This document shows, piece after piece, positions 50,499-60,267 of a DNA stretch of 64,000 nucleotides. Every line of letters begins with the position of its first letter. The first letter of the stretch is position 1. The position numbers and the translations under genes are program-made. Below the pieces are notes generated by a model. It searched no databases. It saw only the letters and a list, made by a program, of their open reading frames with translations, and had not been told where the DNA came from. This stretch comes from Maniola hyperantus (lineage: Eukaryota > Arthropoda > Insecta > Lepidoptera > Nymphalidae): the NCBI RefSeq assembly GCF_902806685.2, contig NC_048538.1, positions 868,001 through 932,000 on the forward strand. Direction: 5' to 3'.

Positions 50499-50890
50499 TG
50501 TACGGGAGCGGTGTGCAAGCTCGACCGTACCACAGGGAGATCTCCCACCGAGTGGTTGGTACAGCTGGGCCGATGGCAGTGGCGTGCACAGGGTTTGAAG
50601 CCAGGGTAGGCACTAGTTAAGTAGGAGCCTGATGTTCAGTGTTCACTGGCAGGCCATAATGAAAAATATGCTGAAAAATATTGAGCTATTACAACTGGGG
50701 TAAGCAGTGCATTTATGCTTCTATGACCTGCACGCCACTGGCCGACGGTTGTATCTTGAAACATCTTAATACAGTCCAGATTGCAGAAAACTCCGTTAGT
50801 GCGAGTACTGTCCGCGGTACATTTGTTCGGGAAGTACGTCATGAAATGTTATCGTTTGAATAGCGCCATCTAGTTGCAATTGTGGCAACC
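50499..50890. repeat. Unknown repeat, copy with MITE insertion
   Basis: Collinear with 47448-47690 outside the MITE at 50577-50740. Confidence 0.85.
50577..50740. mobile_element. hAT MITE, 164 bp, 8 bp target-site duplication
   Basis: TIRs CAGTGGCGTGCA / TGCACGCCACTG. Target duplication GCCGATGG (50569-50576) and GCCGACGG (50741-50748). The 47527-47541 sister site (GCTGGGCCGACGGTT) is empty. CAGTG termini plus 8 bp duplication are hAT hallmarks. Confidence 0.93.
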
Positions 50891-51180
50891 GCCACATATT
50901 AAACATTATTAGAAGTCTTCTTCAGTTGAATAAACATAATTCTATTGTAATATATGTATACTTGTATGTTATGTTATACGATTTAATTCGACACCATAAG
51001 GTACGGCATTAAGATGCAGTTATACAGTTCACTGCTCATGACAGCATAGGCTTGCGCTGTGGAGTAAGTCATAAGCGGCGTGCGGTGATCGGTATATCAG
51101 CCTGAACTGCCTGCATCATAATCATGATCAACCGTAAACTTATTCGTCAATCGTCGTGCTTCAAAATTATTTGGTAATTT
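50891..51180. other. No feature recognised
   Basis: No supported ORF or repeat. Confidence 0.45.
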
Positions 51181-51313
51181 ATTTTTTTATTCAGATAGAA
51201 GTTAGCCTTTGACTGCAATCTTACCTGGTGGTAAGTGATGATGCAGTCTAAGATGATAGCGGGCTAACCTGGAAGGGGTATGGCAGTTTTTATTAAATCC
51301 ATACCCCTTTTGT
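51181..51313 (-). mobile_element. SINE-C, 3' half
   Basis: ATTCAGATAGAAGTTAGCC to AAATCCATACCCCTTTTG. Confidence 0.85.
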
Positions 51314-51394
51314 TTATAATTATGATGATAGTATTTTAAGTAAGTAATTAGTATTTTAGGATCAAAAATGATGTAAAAATAAATAAATAATTGT

Positions 51395-51470
51395 AATAGG
51401 AGATATCATTCGAATTAACGCATTAGACAATAAAGGCTTTTTTATTTTATTTTTATTTTATTTATTTTAA
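51395..51470 (+). mobile_element. LINE-like 3' end
   Basis: TTAGACAATAAAGGCTTTTT then (ATTTT)n. Confidence 0.45.
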
Positions 51471-51608
51471 CTACACTTTCGGTAACGGTGGTAAGTGAAC
51501 CGTGGCCTAGTGTAGAAGGCATTCCGGACGTGATACCCAAAAGAGACGCAGCTTGGAATCCTATCCTGAGTGAAATATCAAGCCTATGAAATGAATGCTA
51601 AAAATAAA

Positions 51609-51918
51609 ATCATCATCATCACGATCAACTCATCGCCGGCTCACTACAGAGCACGGGTCTCCTCTCAGAGTGAGAAGGGTTTGACCATAGTCTACCACGC
51701 TGACCACGTGCGGATTGGTAGACTTCACATACCTTTGAGAACATTATGGAGAACTCTCAGGCATGCAGCTCACGATGTTTTCCTCCACCGTTACAGCAAG
51801 TGATATTTAATTACTTAAAACGCACATAACTCCGAAAAGTTGGAGGTGCGTGCCCGGGATCGAACCCCCAACCTCCGATTAAAAGGCGGACGTCCTAAAC
51901 ACTAGGCTACCACAGCTT
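51609..51918 (-). mobile_element. SINE-B, full length
   Basis: (ATC)n, GATCAACTCATCGCCGGC, GGAGAACTCTCAGGCATGCA, reversed B-box GGGATCGAACCCCC, reversed A-box AACACTAGGCTACCAC. Confidence 0.92.
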
Positions 51919-52147
51919 AGCTAAAAAGAAAATAAATTAACACAAATAAACAAAACGCTTCCGCTTATGAGTATGTCTTGTCGCTTGTGAATTAGGCCGC
52001 GTATAAGATGAAGACAATCGGACGTCAGCGGCAGGCCTCGCCGCAGATCAGACTGATGTCGGCGTCAAAGGTCTTGCTTGTCCGTATGTCTGTATTGTCC
52101 AACCATCGTAACCACAAAATAGCACACAAGAACTATGTTTTAAGTTA

Positions 52148-52459
52148 CATCATCATAATCATCATTCGAAACTCATCGCTGGCTCACTACTGAGCACCTA
52201 GGTCTCCTCTCAGAATAAGAAGTTGACCGTAGTCTACCACGCTGGTCAAGTGTAGATTGGCAGACTTCGTACACTTTTGAGAACATCATGAGGAACTTTC
52301 AGATTTCCTCACGACGTTTTCCTTCACCGTTACAGCAAGTGATATATTTAAATTACTTAAAATGCACATAACTCCGAAAAGTTGGAGGTGCGTGCCCAGG
52401 ATCGAACCCCCAACCTCCAATTAAAAGGCGGACGTCCTAAACACTAGGCTACACAGCTT
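52148..52459 (-). mobile_element. SINE-B, full length
   Basis: As the 51609 copy, with CATCATAATCATCATTCG tail and a shared GATTAAAAGGCGGACGTCCT-type head (GATT versus AATT). Confidence 0.92.
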
Positions 52460-52969
52460 TTTTTAGAGTTCCGTATGGGTCCGTAAAATGGGAGCACAAC
52501 TAAAACTTGAAAGATGAAGTCAAATTAAGCTCTCCCTTGGACATAACGCAAGAGATAACGGTACGGAATCGTCTAGAACCGAACAGCGCAAACTTTGGTC
52601 CTCCACGGCCTTATAAACTTTCCTTGTAGGACCCAGGGCAGTCGTCTCTTGTAACCACATTGATATAACATAGCAAAGATACTTACTTCCGTAGAAATGT
52701 AACTACTGAAAGTTCCCTATATTCTTAACGATGTTTGGAAAGATAATTGAAGTTTTTTGTATATTAAAAAATTTGATAATTATTAAGAACTAGATTAGAG
52801 CTATAATTCTAGATTTCTCACTAAAGAACAGAACAGTTCACTACGTTAGTACATAATGATTCAATGACTTATAGTTACTATACTTGAGCGAGAAATATTA
52901 ATGTCATTAAACCGAAAAGAAATAAAAGAAAGTCAAATGGCACGGTTTATGGAATAATTATGCGATATT
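52460..52969. other. Mostly unrecognised; one block repeated at 53.3 kb
   Basis: 52583-52664 (TTATAAACTTTCCTTGTAGG, CCCAGGGCAGTCGTCTCTTG) is related to 53268-53360. Confidence 0.5.
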
Positions 52970-53230
52970 AACAGATACCTGCGATTTCGCATGGATTTAA
53001 GTTTTCAAAAATCCCGTTGGAACTTTTTTATTTTCCATACTTATTCATGAATATCTATGCAGTTTTTGAAAACCTTATAAATCCATCTGGATGAAGTCGC
53101 GGGCATCATTAATTTGGTACAGACTACATAACCTGCGAATCTACAGGTTTTTTTTATCCTGGAAAAACAAAGTTCCATTTTTAAAAAACCTAAATCCATC
53201 GCATACGAAGTCACGGGCATTATTTAGTGA
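52970..53230. mobile_element. Three decayed Helitron 3' ends
   Basis: Minus-strand remnant at 52970-53031 (CCTGCGATTTCGCATGG), + strand remnants ending at about 53112 (GGATGAAGTCGCGGGCATCA) and 53226 (ACGAAGTCACGGGCATTATT TAG). Confidence 0.65.
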
Positions 53231-53267
53231 ATAATAAAAGGCAATATAACCTACTTTGGAGGCTAGT

Positions 53268-53360
53268 TTATTCTGTGGTTTCGTATATCGATGTCCCCTA
53301 CGGTTTTATAAACCTTCCTAGTTCGTCCCAGGGCGGTTTTCTCTTGAAATCACTGCAAGA
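53268..53360. repeat. Block related to 52583-52664
   Basis: TTATAAACCTTCCTAGTTCG and CCCAGGGCGGTTTTCTCTTG. Origin unknown. Confidence 0.55.
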
Positions 53361-53916
53361 ATTGCATAACGCTATGTTAGAAAGGGACGGCTGTCGCGCC
53401 CGTCACGTCAGAGCGGGACGGCGAGGTTTGCAGTTGTCATAACTTCAGTCCACAGAGTTATAATAAAGATAAACCGGAAAGTGTACTGTGTATTTATTCT
53501 GCAGTATTTTTTGCGGCGTCTTCTTATACTCGGATTTATCGGATTTTAGTTTTAACTAGTTGACTTGCCCCCACTTTCCACGGGTAGTATTATGCACCTT
53601 AACTCTTTCCCAAATCTATTTTTATACTATAAAAGCGAATTACCTACCACTCTGACTAATCACGAAATCTAAGAAACTATCAAGCATACAAGCTTGAAAT
53701 TTGGAAGGTAGGTTTCTTCTAGGATGTACGTGTCAGCTAAGGCCTAAGAAACGACTTTGATAAAATCCTCCCTTGTACAGGACATTTTTAATTATTCTTA
53801 TTTTAACTTGAAATTTGAAACGTACCTACATTAAATTTGCTGAAAACTTATTATAAAATCCAATCATCTCATAAAGAAGCACATTTTTTATTGTTGTTAT
53901 AATAATTGGCTTACAA
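53361..53916. other. No feature recognised
   Basis: No supported ORF or repeat. Confidence 0.45.
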
Positions 53917-54104
53917 TCCATACCTACTAATATTATATAACCGAGAGTAACTCTGTTTGTCTGTTTGTTAACTTTTCTGGGCTTAACAGCCTGAACCGAT
54001 CGTGATAAAATTTACCATAAAGGTCATAGGATACTTTTTATTCTGGAAAATTAAAGAATCCTCACTTAATTTTTCAAAATCCAATTCCACGCGGACGAAG
54101 TCCT
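53917..54104 (+). mobile_element. Helitron Hel-B, CTAG end lost
   Basis: TCCATACCTACTAATATTAT, (GTTT/GTCT), GCCTGAACCGATCGTGATAA, CCACGCGGACGAAGTCC. Confidence 0.85.
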
Positions 54105-54590
54105 ATTACTCCTACTTACCTATATTTTCATTTATAATTTCCTTTGCTTCAAACAGCAAGTCTGTCACAGGTGTTGTTCATGACCACTTACCGTCAGATG
54201 AACGGTTGGCAGCGTAAAAATTTATAGCGACAGTTTCTAAGCCATAGTTAATAATTCTTTGAGGAGTGGCAATCGATCTAGCCGTAACTTGTTGATAAGC
54301 TACCCTATGCTCGTGATAAACCTATCAGGCGTTTCTGTTCTCTAATCCTTGTATGTTAAGGGCTATTATGGCGTAATTATATATGGGCACGTATCCAAGG
54401 TTGTCTAGCGTACGTTATACTTGTAACGTGTCCAGTAAATCACGTCAAAGAGCGATTTGCCGCGAAAATTACCAGCCGCGGATTCCGAGGGAAGTAGTAT
54501 ATGCATGAATTACAGATGCATTTATTCGAGTCAAATATGAATGTATTACGCGGAACATCTGAGGAAGAACTCGCCATAAAATTTGCTCAT
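54105..54590. other. No feature recognised
   Basis: No supported ORF. GACCACTTACCGTCAGATGA near 54180 resembles a common lepidopteran repeat phrase. Confidence 0.45.
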
Positions 54591-54595
54591 GAGAT

Positions 54596-54824
54596 GTCAA
54601 CTGTCATTTAAAAAGTGTTTGCAGTAGAATGACAGCTACAATGTCACGATCGCAATCACCTCTGATCGGTTGAGGCTCGCTCACTATTGGCCACAATACA
54701 TTTTTGCTACAAGAATACTATAAAATCAGCCGATCACTACAATTGCGATTGTAATGGTTTTTCGGAATCGACCGCATCCGAATCCTACCCTTCGTGCGTT
54801 TGACATTTATGACAGTTGACACAT
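54596..54824. mobile_element. Probable MITE with GTCAACTGTCAT ends
   Basis: GTCAACTGTCAT at left and ATGACAGTTGAC at right; internal ATCGCAATCAC / ACAATTGCGAT and TGATCGG / CCGATCA also pair. 229 bp, no ORF. Confidence 0.55.
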
Positions 54825-55068
54825 ATCATGGTAAATATGCCGAAACAACTAAAAGTACAATCAAACAACGTGTCTCTTCAATTCCACACGACATTGGCGA
54901 AGTAAATTGCGCCCGTTTGGTGCAGCCGCGCGCCATTAAAAAAAAAAAAACAAACAAAGTTATATTCAAAAAGAAAATACACTCGGGGCGTTGAAATTAA
55001 TGGATTCAAAATTAAATAATTTAATCTTGTCTATAAGTACAAAACATTTTCAATTTCAATAGACCATT
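54825..55068. other. No feature recognised
   Basis: A12 tract at about 54938-54949; no gene. Confidence 0.4.
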
Positions 55069-55720
55069 CAACAGTGAGTCACCACTCACTAAGTAGGTAA
55101 TATTCACGTAACTTACAGCTCTTCCTGCCCCAATAAGCAGGTTTTCTCCGCGGTTTTATCTGCGATCGTGCATGTACTGGCGCACAACGGCCTCTTAGCG
55201 TATGATTTGTGCGAGGCTGCGTCGATGCCGATGCGATCTCGCACCACACTTAGCGACTATCGAAATTAGCCGTTTGAGCTGTGTTCGACTAGCCTATCTA
55301 AACCCCTAGCCAGATAAAACGCGTAGCGGCAGCACGGAAGTAGCTAGCCCTAAAGCTCTGGTAAGACACAAATCGACGCGTCTTCTTACTATCAAATCGT
55401 TGCGTTGCTTCTACAGTGTAACATGCTTCATTCATAGTTCACTGACTTGCATAGCAATTTGACTAATTCTTTTAGTGAGTCACTATCAAGTAACTTTCCA
55501 CTTTCTTTTCTTCAATAAGCAGGATCTCTGAGGAGTTTTATCTGCGATCGTGCATGTACTGTCGCACAACGGCCTCTTAGCGGATGATTTGTGCGAGGCT
55601 GCGTCGATGCCGATGCGATCTCGCACCACACTTAGCGACTATCGAGATTAGCCGTTTGAGCTGTGTTCGACTAGCCTATCTAAACCTCTAAGCATATACA
55701 ACGCGCAGCGGCAGCAAGAC
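55069..55720. repeat. 382 bp tandem duplication with conserved GC-rich core
   Basis: Cores 55139-55337 and 55521-55716 share TTTTATCTGCGATCGTGCAT, GCACAACGGCCTCTTAGCG, GTGCGAGGCTGCGTCGATGC and CTGTGTTCGACTAGCCTATC. The core can fold GTGCGAG ... CTCGCAC. The flanks are more diverged than the core. Confidence 0.9.
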
Positions 55721-55863
55721 GATATACCGATGTGCCTATTAATTTTTTTAAAGGATCTAAGAGCTAGCGCGCACCACGGTAAATTTCCCACCAATTCTCT
55801 GTGTAAATTTGCGTACGTTTTTCCCCCGCAAAATCTGTGAACTATAGAACTACATAATATATG
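55721..55863. other. No feature recognised
   Basis: Flank of the duplication. Confidence 0.4.
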
Positions 55864-56088
55864 CTAGCTTATGCTCGCGACTTAGTCCGCGTGGACTACA
55901 AAATTTCAAAACCCTATTTCACCCCCTTAGGAGTTGAATTTTCAAAAATCCTTTCTTAGCGGATGCCTACGTCATAATAGCTATCTGCGTGCCAAATTTC
56001 AGCCTGATCCGTCCAGTAGTTTGAGCTGTGCGTTGATAGATCAGTTAGTCAGTCAGTCAGTCACCTTTCCCGTTTATATATATATAGA
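55864..56088 (-). mobile_element. Non-autonomous Helitron, Hel-A, full length
   Basis: CTAG, hairpin with one change (CTTAGTCCGCG), body, (CAGT)n, TATATATATAGA followed by T. Confidence 0.92.
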
Positions 56089-56244
56089 TAATTATATTTG
56101 AAATTATATGTGCTCTGTTACCATAAAATAAATTCGTAATTTCTTAGTGTATTAAACGTTGAACGTAAATTTATACGAAATTTTATTAAAATTGGTTTTA
56201 TTCGAATAACACTGGTGTTTCTCCTAAAGGTCGTGTAAAAAATG

Positions 56245-56350
56245 CATATGCTGTATAGAAGCAGGCGTTAATTTGCGGAAGTCCATGATACACAATGAAC
56301 CAAAAGCTTAATTTGCTGTAATCCACTGAAACAGGTTGAATCTGTATGCT
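56245..56350. repeat. Dispersed repeat shared with 5578-5700
   Basis: TGTATAGAAGCAGGCGTTA, TTTGCGGAAGTCCATGATA, ACAATGAACCAAAAGCTTAA. A reversed ~40 bp part lies at 56516-56560 within an AAACACGCA/TGCGTGTTT bracket. Confidence 0.8.
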
Positions 56351-56677
56351 TTTTTTTTTTAAATGTCCTCTATTCTTTCCTCCGACATGATGGTCGGAGA
56401 CTTTTGATAGTTGACATGGCTTATGTTTTTTTTGCCTTGCTCTGTTGGACGAGAATGAGCCGCTATGTTTTTTTTTTAGCATTTCATTCATTATAAGAGT
56501 TTTTTATAATTTCAAACACGCAGCATTTCGCATGCAACGAATTAAGCTTTTGGTTCATTGTGAAAAATGCGTGTTTCAGGGAAAATTCCGCATTTTTTTG
56601 TATCGAGCCACATTGTGCCAATTGTGTCTTGACTCTCGTAATTCACTAAAAAATATCTTTAATTTTTATAATATTAA
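56351..56677. other. Otherwise unrecognised
   Basis: Contains the reversed repeat piece (56516-56560) and T-rich tracts. The 97-codon minus-strand frame spans it without recognisable homology. Confidence 0.4.
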
Positions 56678-56901
56678 CTAGCTTATGCTCGCGACTTCGT
56701 CCGCGTGGACTACACAAATTTCAAACCCCTTTTTCACCCCCTTAGGAGTTGAATTTTCAAAAATCCTTTCTTAGCGGATGCCTACGTCATAATAGCTATC
56801 TGCATGCCAAATTTCAGCCCGATCCGTCCAGTAGTTTGAGCTGTGCGTTGATAGATCAGTCAGTCAGTCAGTCAGTCACCTTTTCCTTTTATATATTTAG
56901 A
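56678..56901 (-). mobile_element. Non-autonomous Helitron, Hel-A, full length
   Basis: CTAG, intact hairpin CGCGAC-TTC-GTCCGCG, body, (CAGT)n, TTTTATATATTTAGA. The best-preserved Hel-A in the window. Confidence 0.94.
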
Positions 56902-57348
56902 AAAATTAGAAAAATAAATAAACAAATTTGTAGTTTTTGAGGCCAAGACTTGATTCCTTGAACATCCGAAATGTGAGTCAACACCGCTTTTGGGACGCAT
57001 ATCGTCTTATACCTACCTAAGGTGCTTAGTTAGAGGTAGCCGTCGTATAAAAACATTCTAGAAGAGTATCTGGAAGTCAAAGCTTTGATCATAAAATGGA
57101 AATGCGAGCTGAATAGGGCGAACTTAGAGTTCATTTCATTTTTGAATCGTTTCATTTGGCAGGCTTGTCTCAAGTGCCTCTATAAAGACAACTGCATTCT
57201 TATTCTTTAAAGTTAGGAAATAGTTTTGAGGCCAGATTAGATTCTCGTGGACTGTGGGAGAAATTCAGATGTCTATTCAAGTTCAAAGCGAGAGCTCATC
57301 ATTTTTTTTCATTCTGGTGGAGGGCCAAGTGATGTAAAACTATATATA
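56902..57348. other. No feature recognised
   Basis: No supported ORF or repeat. Confidence 0.45.
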
Positions 57349-57383
57349 TATTTTTTTTTATTTATTCAGATACAAGTTAGCCC
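57349..57383 (-). mobile_element. SINE-C tail fragment
   Basis: T-run, TATTCAGATACAAGTTAGCC. Confidence 0.7.
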
Positions 57384-57439
57384 AAACAATCCATATCGAA
57401 AAAATCCAAATACATATCCAAAAAAATCACTACCTTACA

Positions 57440-57523
57440 ACTAAGGGGTTAAAATAGGGGTTTGAAATTTGTGTAGTCAACGTGGACGAAGTCGCGGGTA
57501 TATAATACCTATATCTAAGCTAG
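57440..57523 (+). mobile_element. Helitron Hel-A 3' end, first of a triple array
   Basis: AAGGGGTTAAAATAGGGGTT, GTGGACGAAGTCGCGGG, AAGCTAG ending at 57523. Confidence 0.85.
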
Positions 57524-57722
57524 TCCATACTAATGTTATAAATGTGAAGGTGTGTCTGCCTGTCTGTCTGTCTGCTAGCCTTTCACGATCCATCCGTTCA
57601 GATGGTTTTGACGAAATTTGGTACAGAGATAGCTTACATTCCGAGGTTATCCCTGAATTCAAAGAGTTCCTACGCGATTTTAAAAAACCTAAAAACACGA
57701 AGCTGTCGGGGGCATCATCTAG
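57524..57722 (+). mobile_element. Helitron Hel-B, second of the array
   Basis: TCCATACTAATGTTATAAAT starts at the base after the previous CTAG; (GTCT)n, GACGAAATTTGGTACAGAG, decayed hairpin, CATCATCTAG. Confidence 0.92.
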
Positions 57723-57959
57723 TCCCGACTAATATTATAAAGGCGAAAGTTTGTATGTATGTGTCTGTGTGTGTGTGTGTGTATGTTTGTAACTCCTTCA
57801 CGCAAAAACTGCTGGACGGATTTGGCTGAAATTTGGAATGAAGATAGATTATACCCTGGATTAACACATAGGCTACTTTTTATCCCGGAAAATCAAAGAG
57901 TTCCCAAGGGGTTTTGAAAAATCTAATTCCACGAGGACGAAGTCGGGAGCATCATTTAG
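57723..57959 (+). mobile_element. Helitron Hel-C-like, third of the array
   Basis: TCCCGACTAATATTATAAAG starts at the next base; (GT)n, TCACGCAAAAACTGCTGGAC, GATTAACACATAGGCTACTT, hairpin, CATCATTTAG. Confidence 0.92.
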
Positions 57960-58186
57960 TTATTTAAAAGTTTGCTACTGAGATAACCATCTACATACCT
58001 AACGTCTAGGTGGCAGCCCAGCCACCGCAAACTCAGCACAGTAAGAACAAAACTATAGTTGTAACTTGTATAAAGCAGTTGTCTTTACGACACTTCGCCA
58101 CTTCAACGAGGCTCGGATGATGCGATTCAGAAATGAGATCCAACTTGCAGACATTGCATTTCCATTTTATTATAAGGACGGTATGA
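57960..58186. other. No feature recognised
   Basis: No supported ORF. Confidence 0.4.
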
Positions 58187-58690
58187 AGCTGTGATAGCCT
58201 AGTGGTTAGGACTCCGCCTTCTAATCGGAGGTCGGGGGTTCGATCCCGGGCACGCACCTCTAAATTTTCGGAGTTATGTGCGCAATAAGTAATTAATTCA
58301 GAGCCTCGATAGCTCAACGGTTAAAGGAGCTGACTGAAAACCGAAAGGTCGCCGGTTCAAATCCCACCCGTTGCACTAATGTCGTACCTACTCCTAGCAC
58401 AAGCTTTACGCTTAATTGGAGGGGAAAGGGGAATATTCGTCAGCAATTAACTTGGCTAATAGTCTTTTATAAATAATATCACTCGCTTTTACGGTGAAGG
58501 AAAACATCGTGAGGAAACTTGCATGCCTAAGAGTTCTCCATAATGTTCTCAAAGGAGTGTGAAGTCTACCAATCCGCACATCGTCAGCGTAGTAGACTAT
58601 GGCTAAAAACCCTTCTCACTCTGAGAGGAGACCCGTGTTCTGTAGTGAGCCGGCGATGGGTTGATCATGATGATGATGATAATGATGATA
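58187..58690 (+). mobile_element. SINE-B split by SINE-G
   Basis: Head 58190-58300 (GATAGCCTAGTGGTTAGG, GGTTCGATCCCGGG), body from 58477 (ATCACTCGCTTTTACGGTGA ... GATCATGATGATGATGAT). Confidence 0.92.
58301..58476 (+). mobile_element. SINE-G, full length, nested
   Basis: tRNA-Phe-like head: GATAGCTCAACGGTTAAAGG (A-box), GACTGAAAACC (GAA anticodon position), GGTTCAAATCCC (B-box). Body CGTACCTACTCCTAGCACAA, GGAGGGGAAAGGGGAATATT. Lacks a closed acceptor stem, so not a functional tRNA. Confidence 0.9.
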
Positions 58691-58765
58691 AGGACGATTT
58701 GCAACTCCTCATAAAAGTAGACTCAATAGGACGAAAGTATAAAGGGGTTGATTGAAATCTGAAAG

Positions 58766-58801
58766 GTCTTAAGTGTAAAAAGTGCTTTTTACACTTAAGA
58801 C
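58766..58801. repeat. Perfect 36 nt palindrome
   Basis: 17 bp arms GTCTTAAGTGTAAAAAG and the exact reverse complement around a 2 nt centre (TG). Confidence 0.95.
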
Positions 58802-58947
58802 TAATCTTTTTTTTTAAATTCAGATACAACTTAGCGCTTAGCTGCAATCTCACCTGGTGGTAAGTGATGATGCAATCGAAGATGGATGCGGGCTAACCTG
58901 GAAGGGGTAGGGCAGTTTTTATTAAACCCGTACACCTTTGGTTTCTT

Positions 58948-59585
58948 ATTATTATTATTATTAAGCCTTTATTTTCCTTATCAATTAATATTATTTACAG
59001 AGTTTCTGAATCTATTCTAATACCTAATCTAATTCTATTTGTTAGTATGTTAATCAGTGATATTATGTTGATGTGTGTGTGTGTGGATGTGTGAGCGTGT
59101 GTGTGTGAGCATGTGTGTGCGTGTATAAGCGTAATGTATAAATGTGTGCGTGTGTATTTATGATTGTAGTTGTGTTTATTTGTGTTAGTAAATTAGTAGT
59201 TATTTACATATTAATTTAATTTTTTGCACATTTGCTTCTTTATAAGTATATTTATATGTTTTTGATAAGGATCCCTCATTGGGTAAAGGCCTCCTCCAGT
59301 TGGTGCCATTTCTCTCTATCCTTGGCTTTTTTAACCCAATCATTTCCTGCTACCTGTGCTATATCGTCAGACCATCGCGATTTTGGTCTACCTACTTTCC
59401 TTTTGCCTTTTGGACCTGGCCATTTGGTTGTTTTTAAAGTCCATCGGTCATCTGTCAGTCTCGAGACATGCCCTGCCCACTTCCATTTCAACTTTAGAGC
59501 GTGTGTTAGAGCGTCTGTTAATTTTGTCTTTCTTCTTATTTCTTCACTTTTTACCTTGTGTATTTTACGTAAGTTTAGAATACTT
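58948..59585 (-). mobile_element. RTE-type LINE, 5'-truncated, 13 bp target-site duplication
   Basis: Flanked by CCTTTGGTTTCTT at 58935-58947 and 59586-59598. The 3' end is a (TAA)n tail next to the left junction, after a GT/CA-rich 3' UTR. Coding strand minus. Confidence 0.92.
59276..59585 (-). pseudogene. RTE LINE ORF C-terminus
   Basis: About 103 codons open to the truncation point, ending at the TGA 59276-59278. Contains KWKWAGHVSRL, then GRPKSRWSDDI and a DREKWHQLEEAF tail, typical of the C-terminus after the reverse transcriptase in RTE-clade LINEs. The reverse-transcriptase and endonuclease domains are missing. Confidence 0.85.
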
Positions 59586-59769
59586 CCTTTGGTTTCTTCC
59601 GACGCTTAATCGCTTGGTGGCACGGCTTTGCCGGTAGTGTGGTAACTAGGATGAAGCCTCCCACTAGACCAGACCAGAGATTTAGAAATTATAAAATTCC
59701 AAACCCCTGCCGGGAATCGAACCCGGTAATAAGACCACAGCGCTTACCACTGCGCCAGGGAGGTCGTCA

Positions 59770-60041
59770 ATCCAGTATTAATGTAAAGTAGAAAGTCCCA
59801 AAATTGCGTTTACACCTAACACTCAGACACCGGCATGCGATTAGCATGCGAATGTGTCTGAAGTCTGCACTCCCGGGGACATGGGGCGGTGCATGCCCTT
59901 CGACCCACGTCTGAATAGCTTAGGGCTAAGTTTGTTGACCTAAAGATGCGCTAAAGGGATAGGAAGGGTTTTAGTATGAAAGTTTATCATGTAAGTTCAA
60001 AATGTTAGTTTACTACGCACTAAATTGGTCATCACTACCCA
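59770..60041. other. No feature recognised
   Basis: No supported ORF. Confidence 0.4.
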
Positions 60042-60267
60042 TCTATATTATATATGTATATAGAAGGAAAAGGTGACTGACTGACTGATCTATCAACGCA
60101 CAGCTCAAACTACTGGAGGGATCGGGCTGAAATTTGGCATACAGATAGCTATTTATGACGTAGGCATCCGCTAAGAAAGGATTTTTGAAAATTCAACCCC
60201 CAAGGGGGTGAAATAGTTGTTTAAAATTTGTCTAGTCCATGCGGATGAAGTCGCGAGCATAAGCTAG
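60042..60267 (+). mobile_element. Helitron Hel-A, first of a pair
   Basis: TCTATATTATATATGTATAT, (GACT)n, full Hel-A body, GCGGATGAAGTCGCGAGC, CTAG. Confidence 0.92.

Larger units (their letters stand above)
58806..59769 (-). mobile_element. SINE-C split by an RTE LINE
   Basis: 3' half 58806-58947 and 5' half 59586-59769 (to CACTGCGCCAGGGAGGTCGT). The 13 bp CCTTTGGTTTCTT is present at both junctions. Confidence 0.92.

Noticed and set aside
58301..58378. Possible tRNA-Phe gene
   Set aside because: tRNA-like promoter boxes and anticodon arm are present but the acceptor stem does not close, and the unit continues into a SINE body also found at 40632.
59232..59637. 125- and 93-codon + strand frames
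   Set aside because: They are antisense to the RTE LINE C-terminal coding sequence, which is clearly the real frame.
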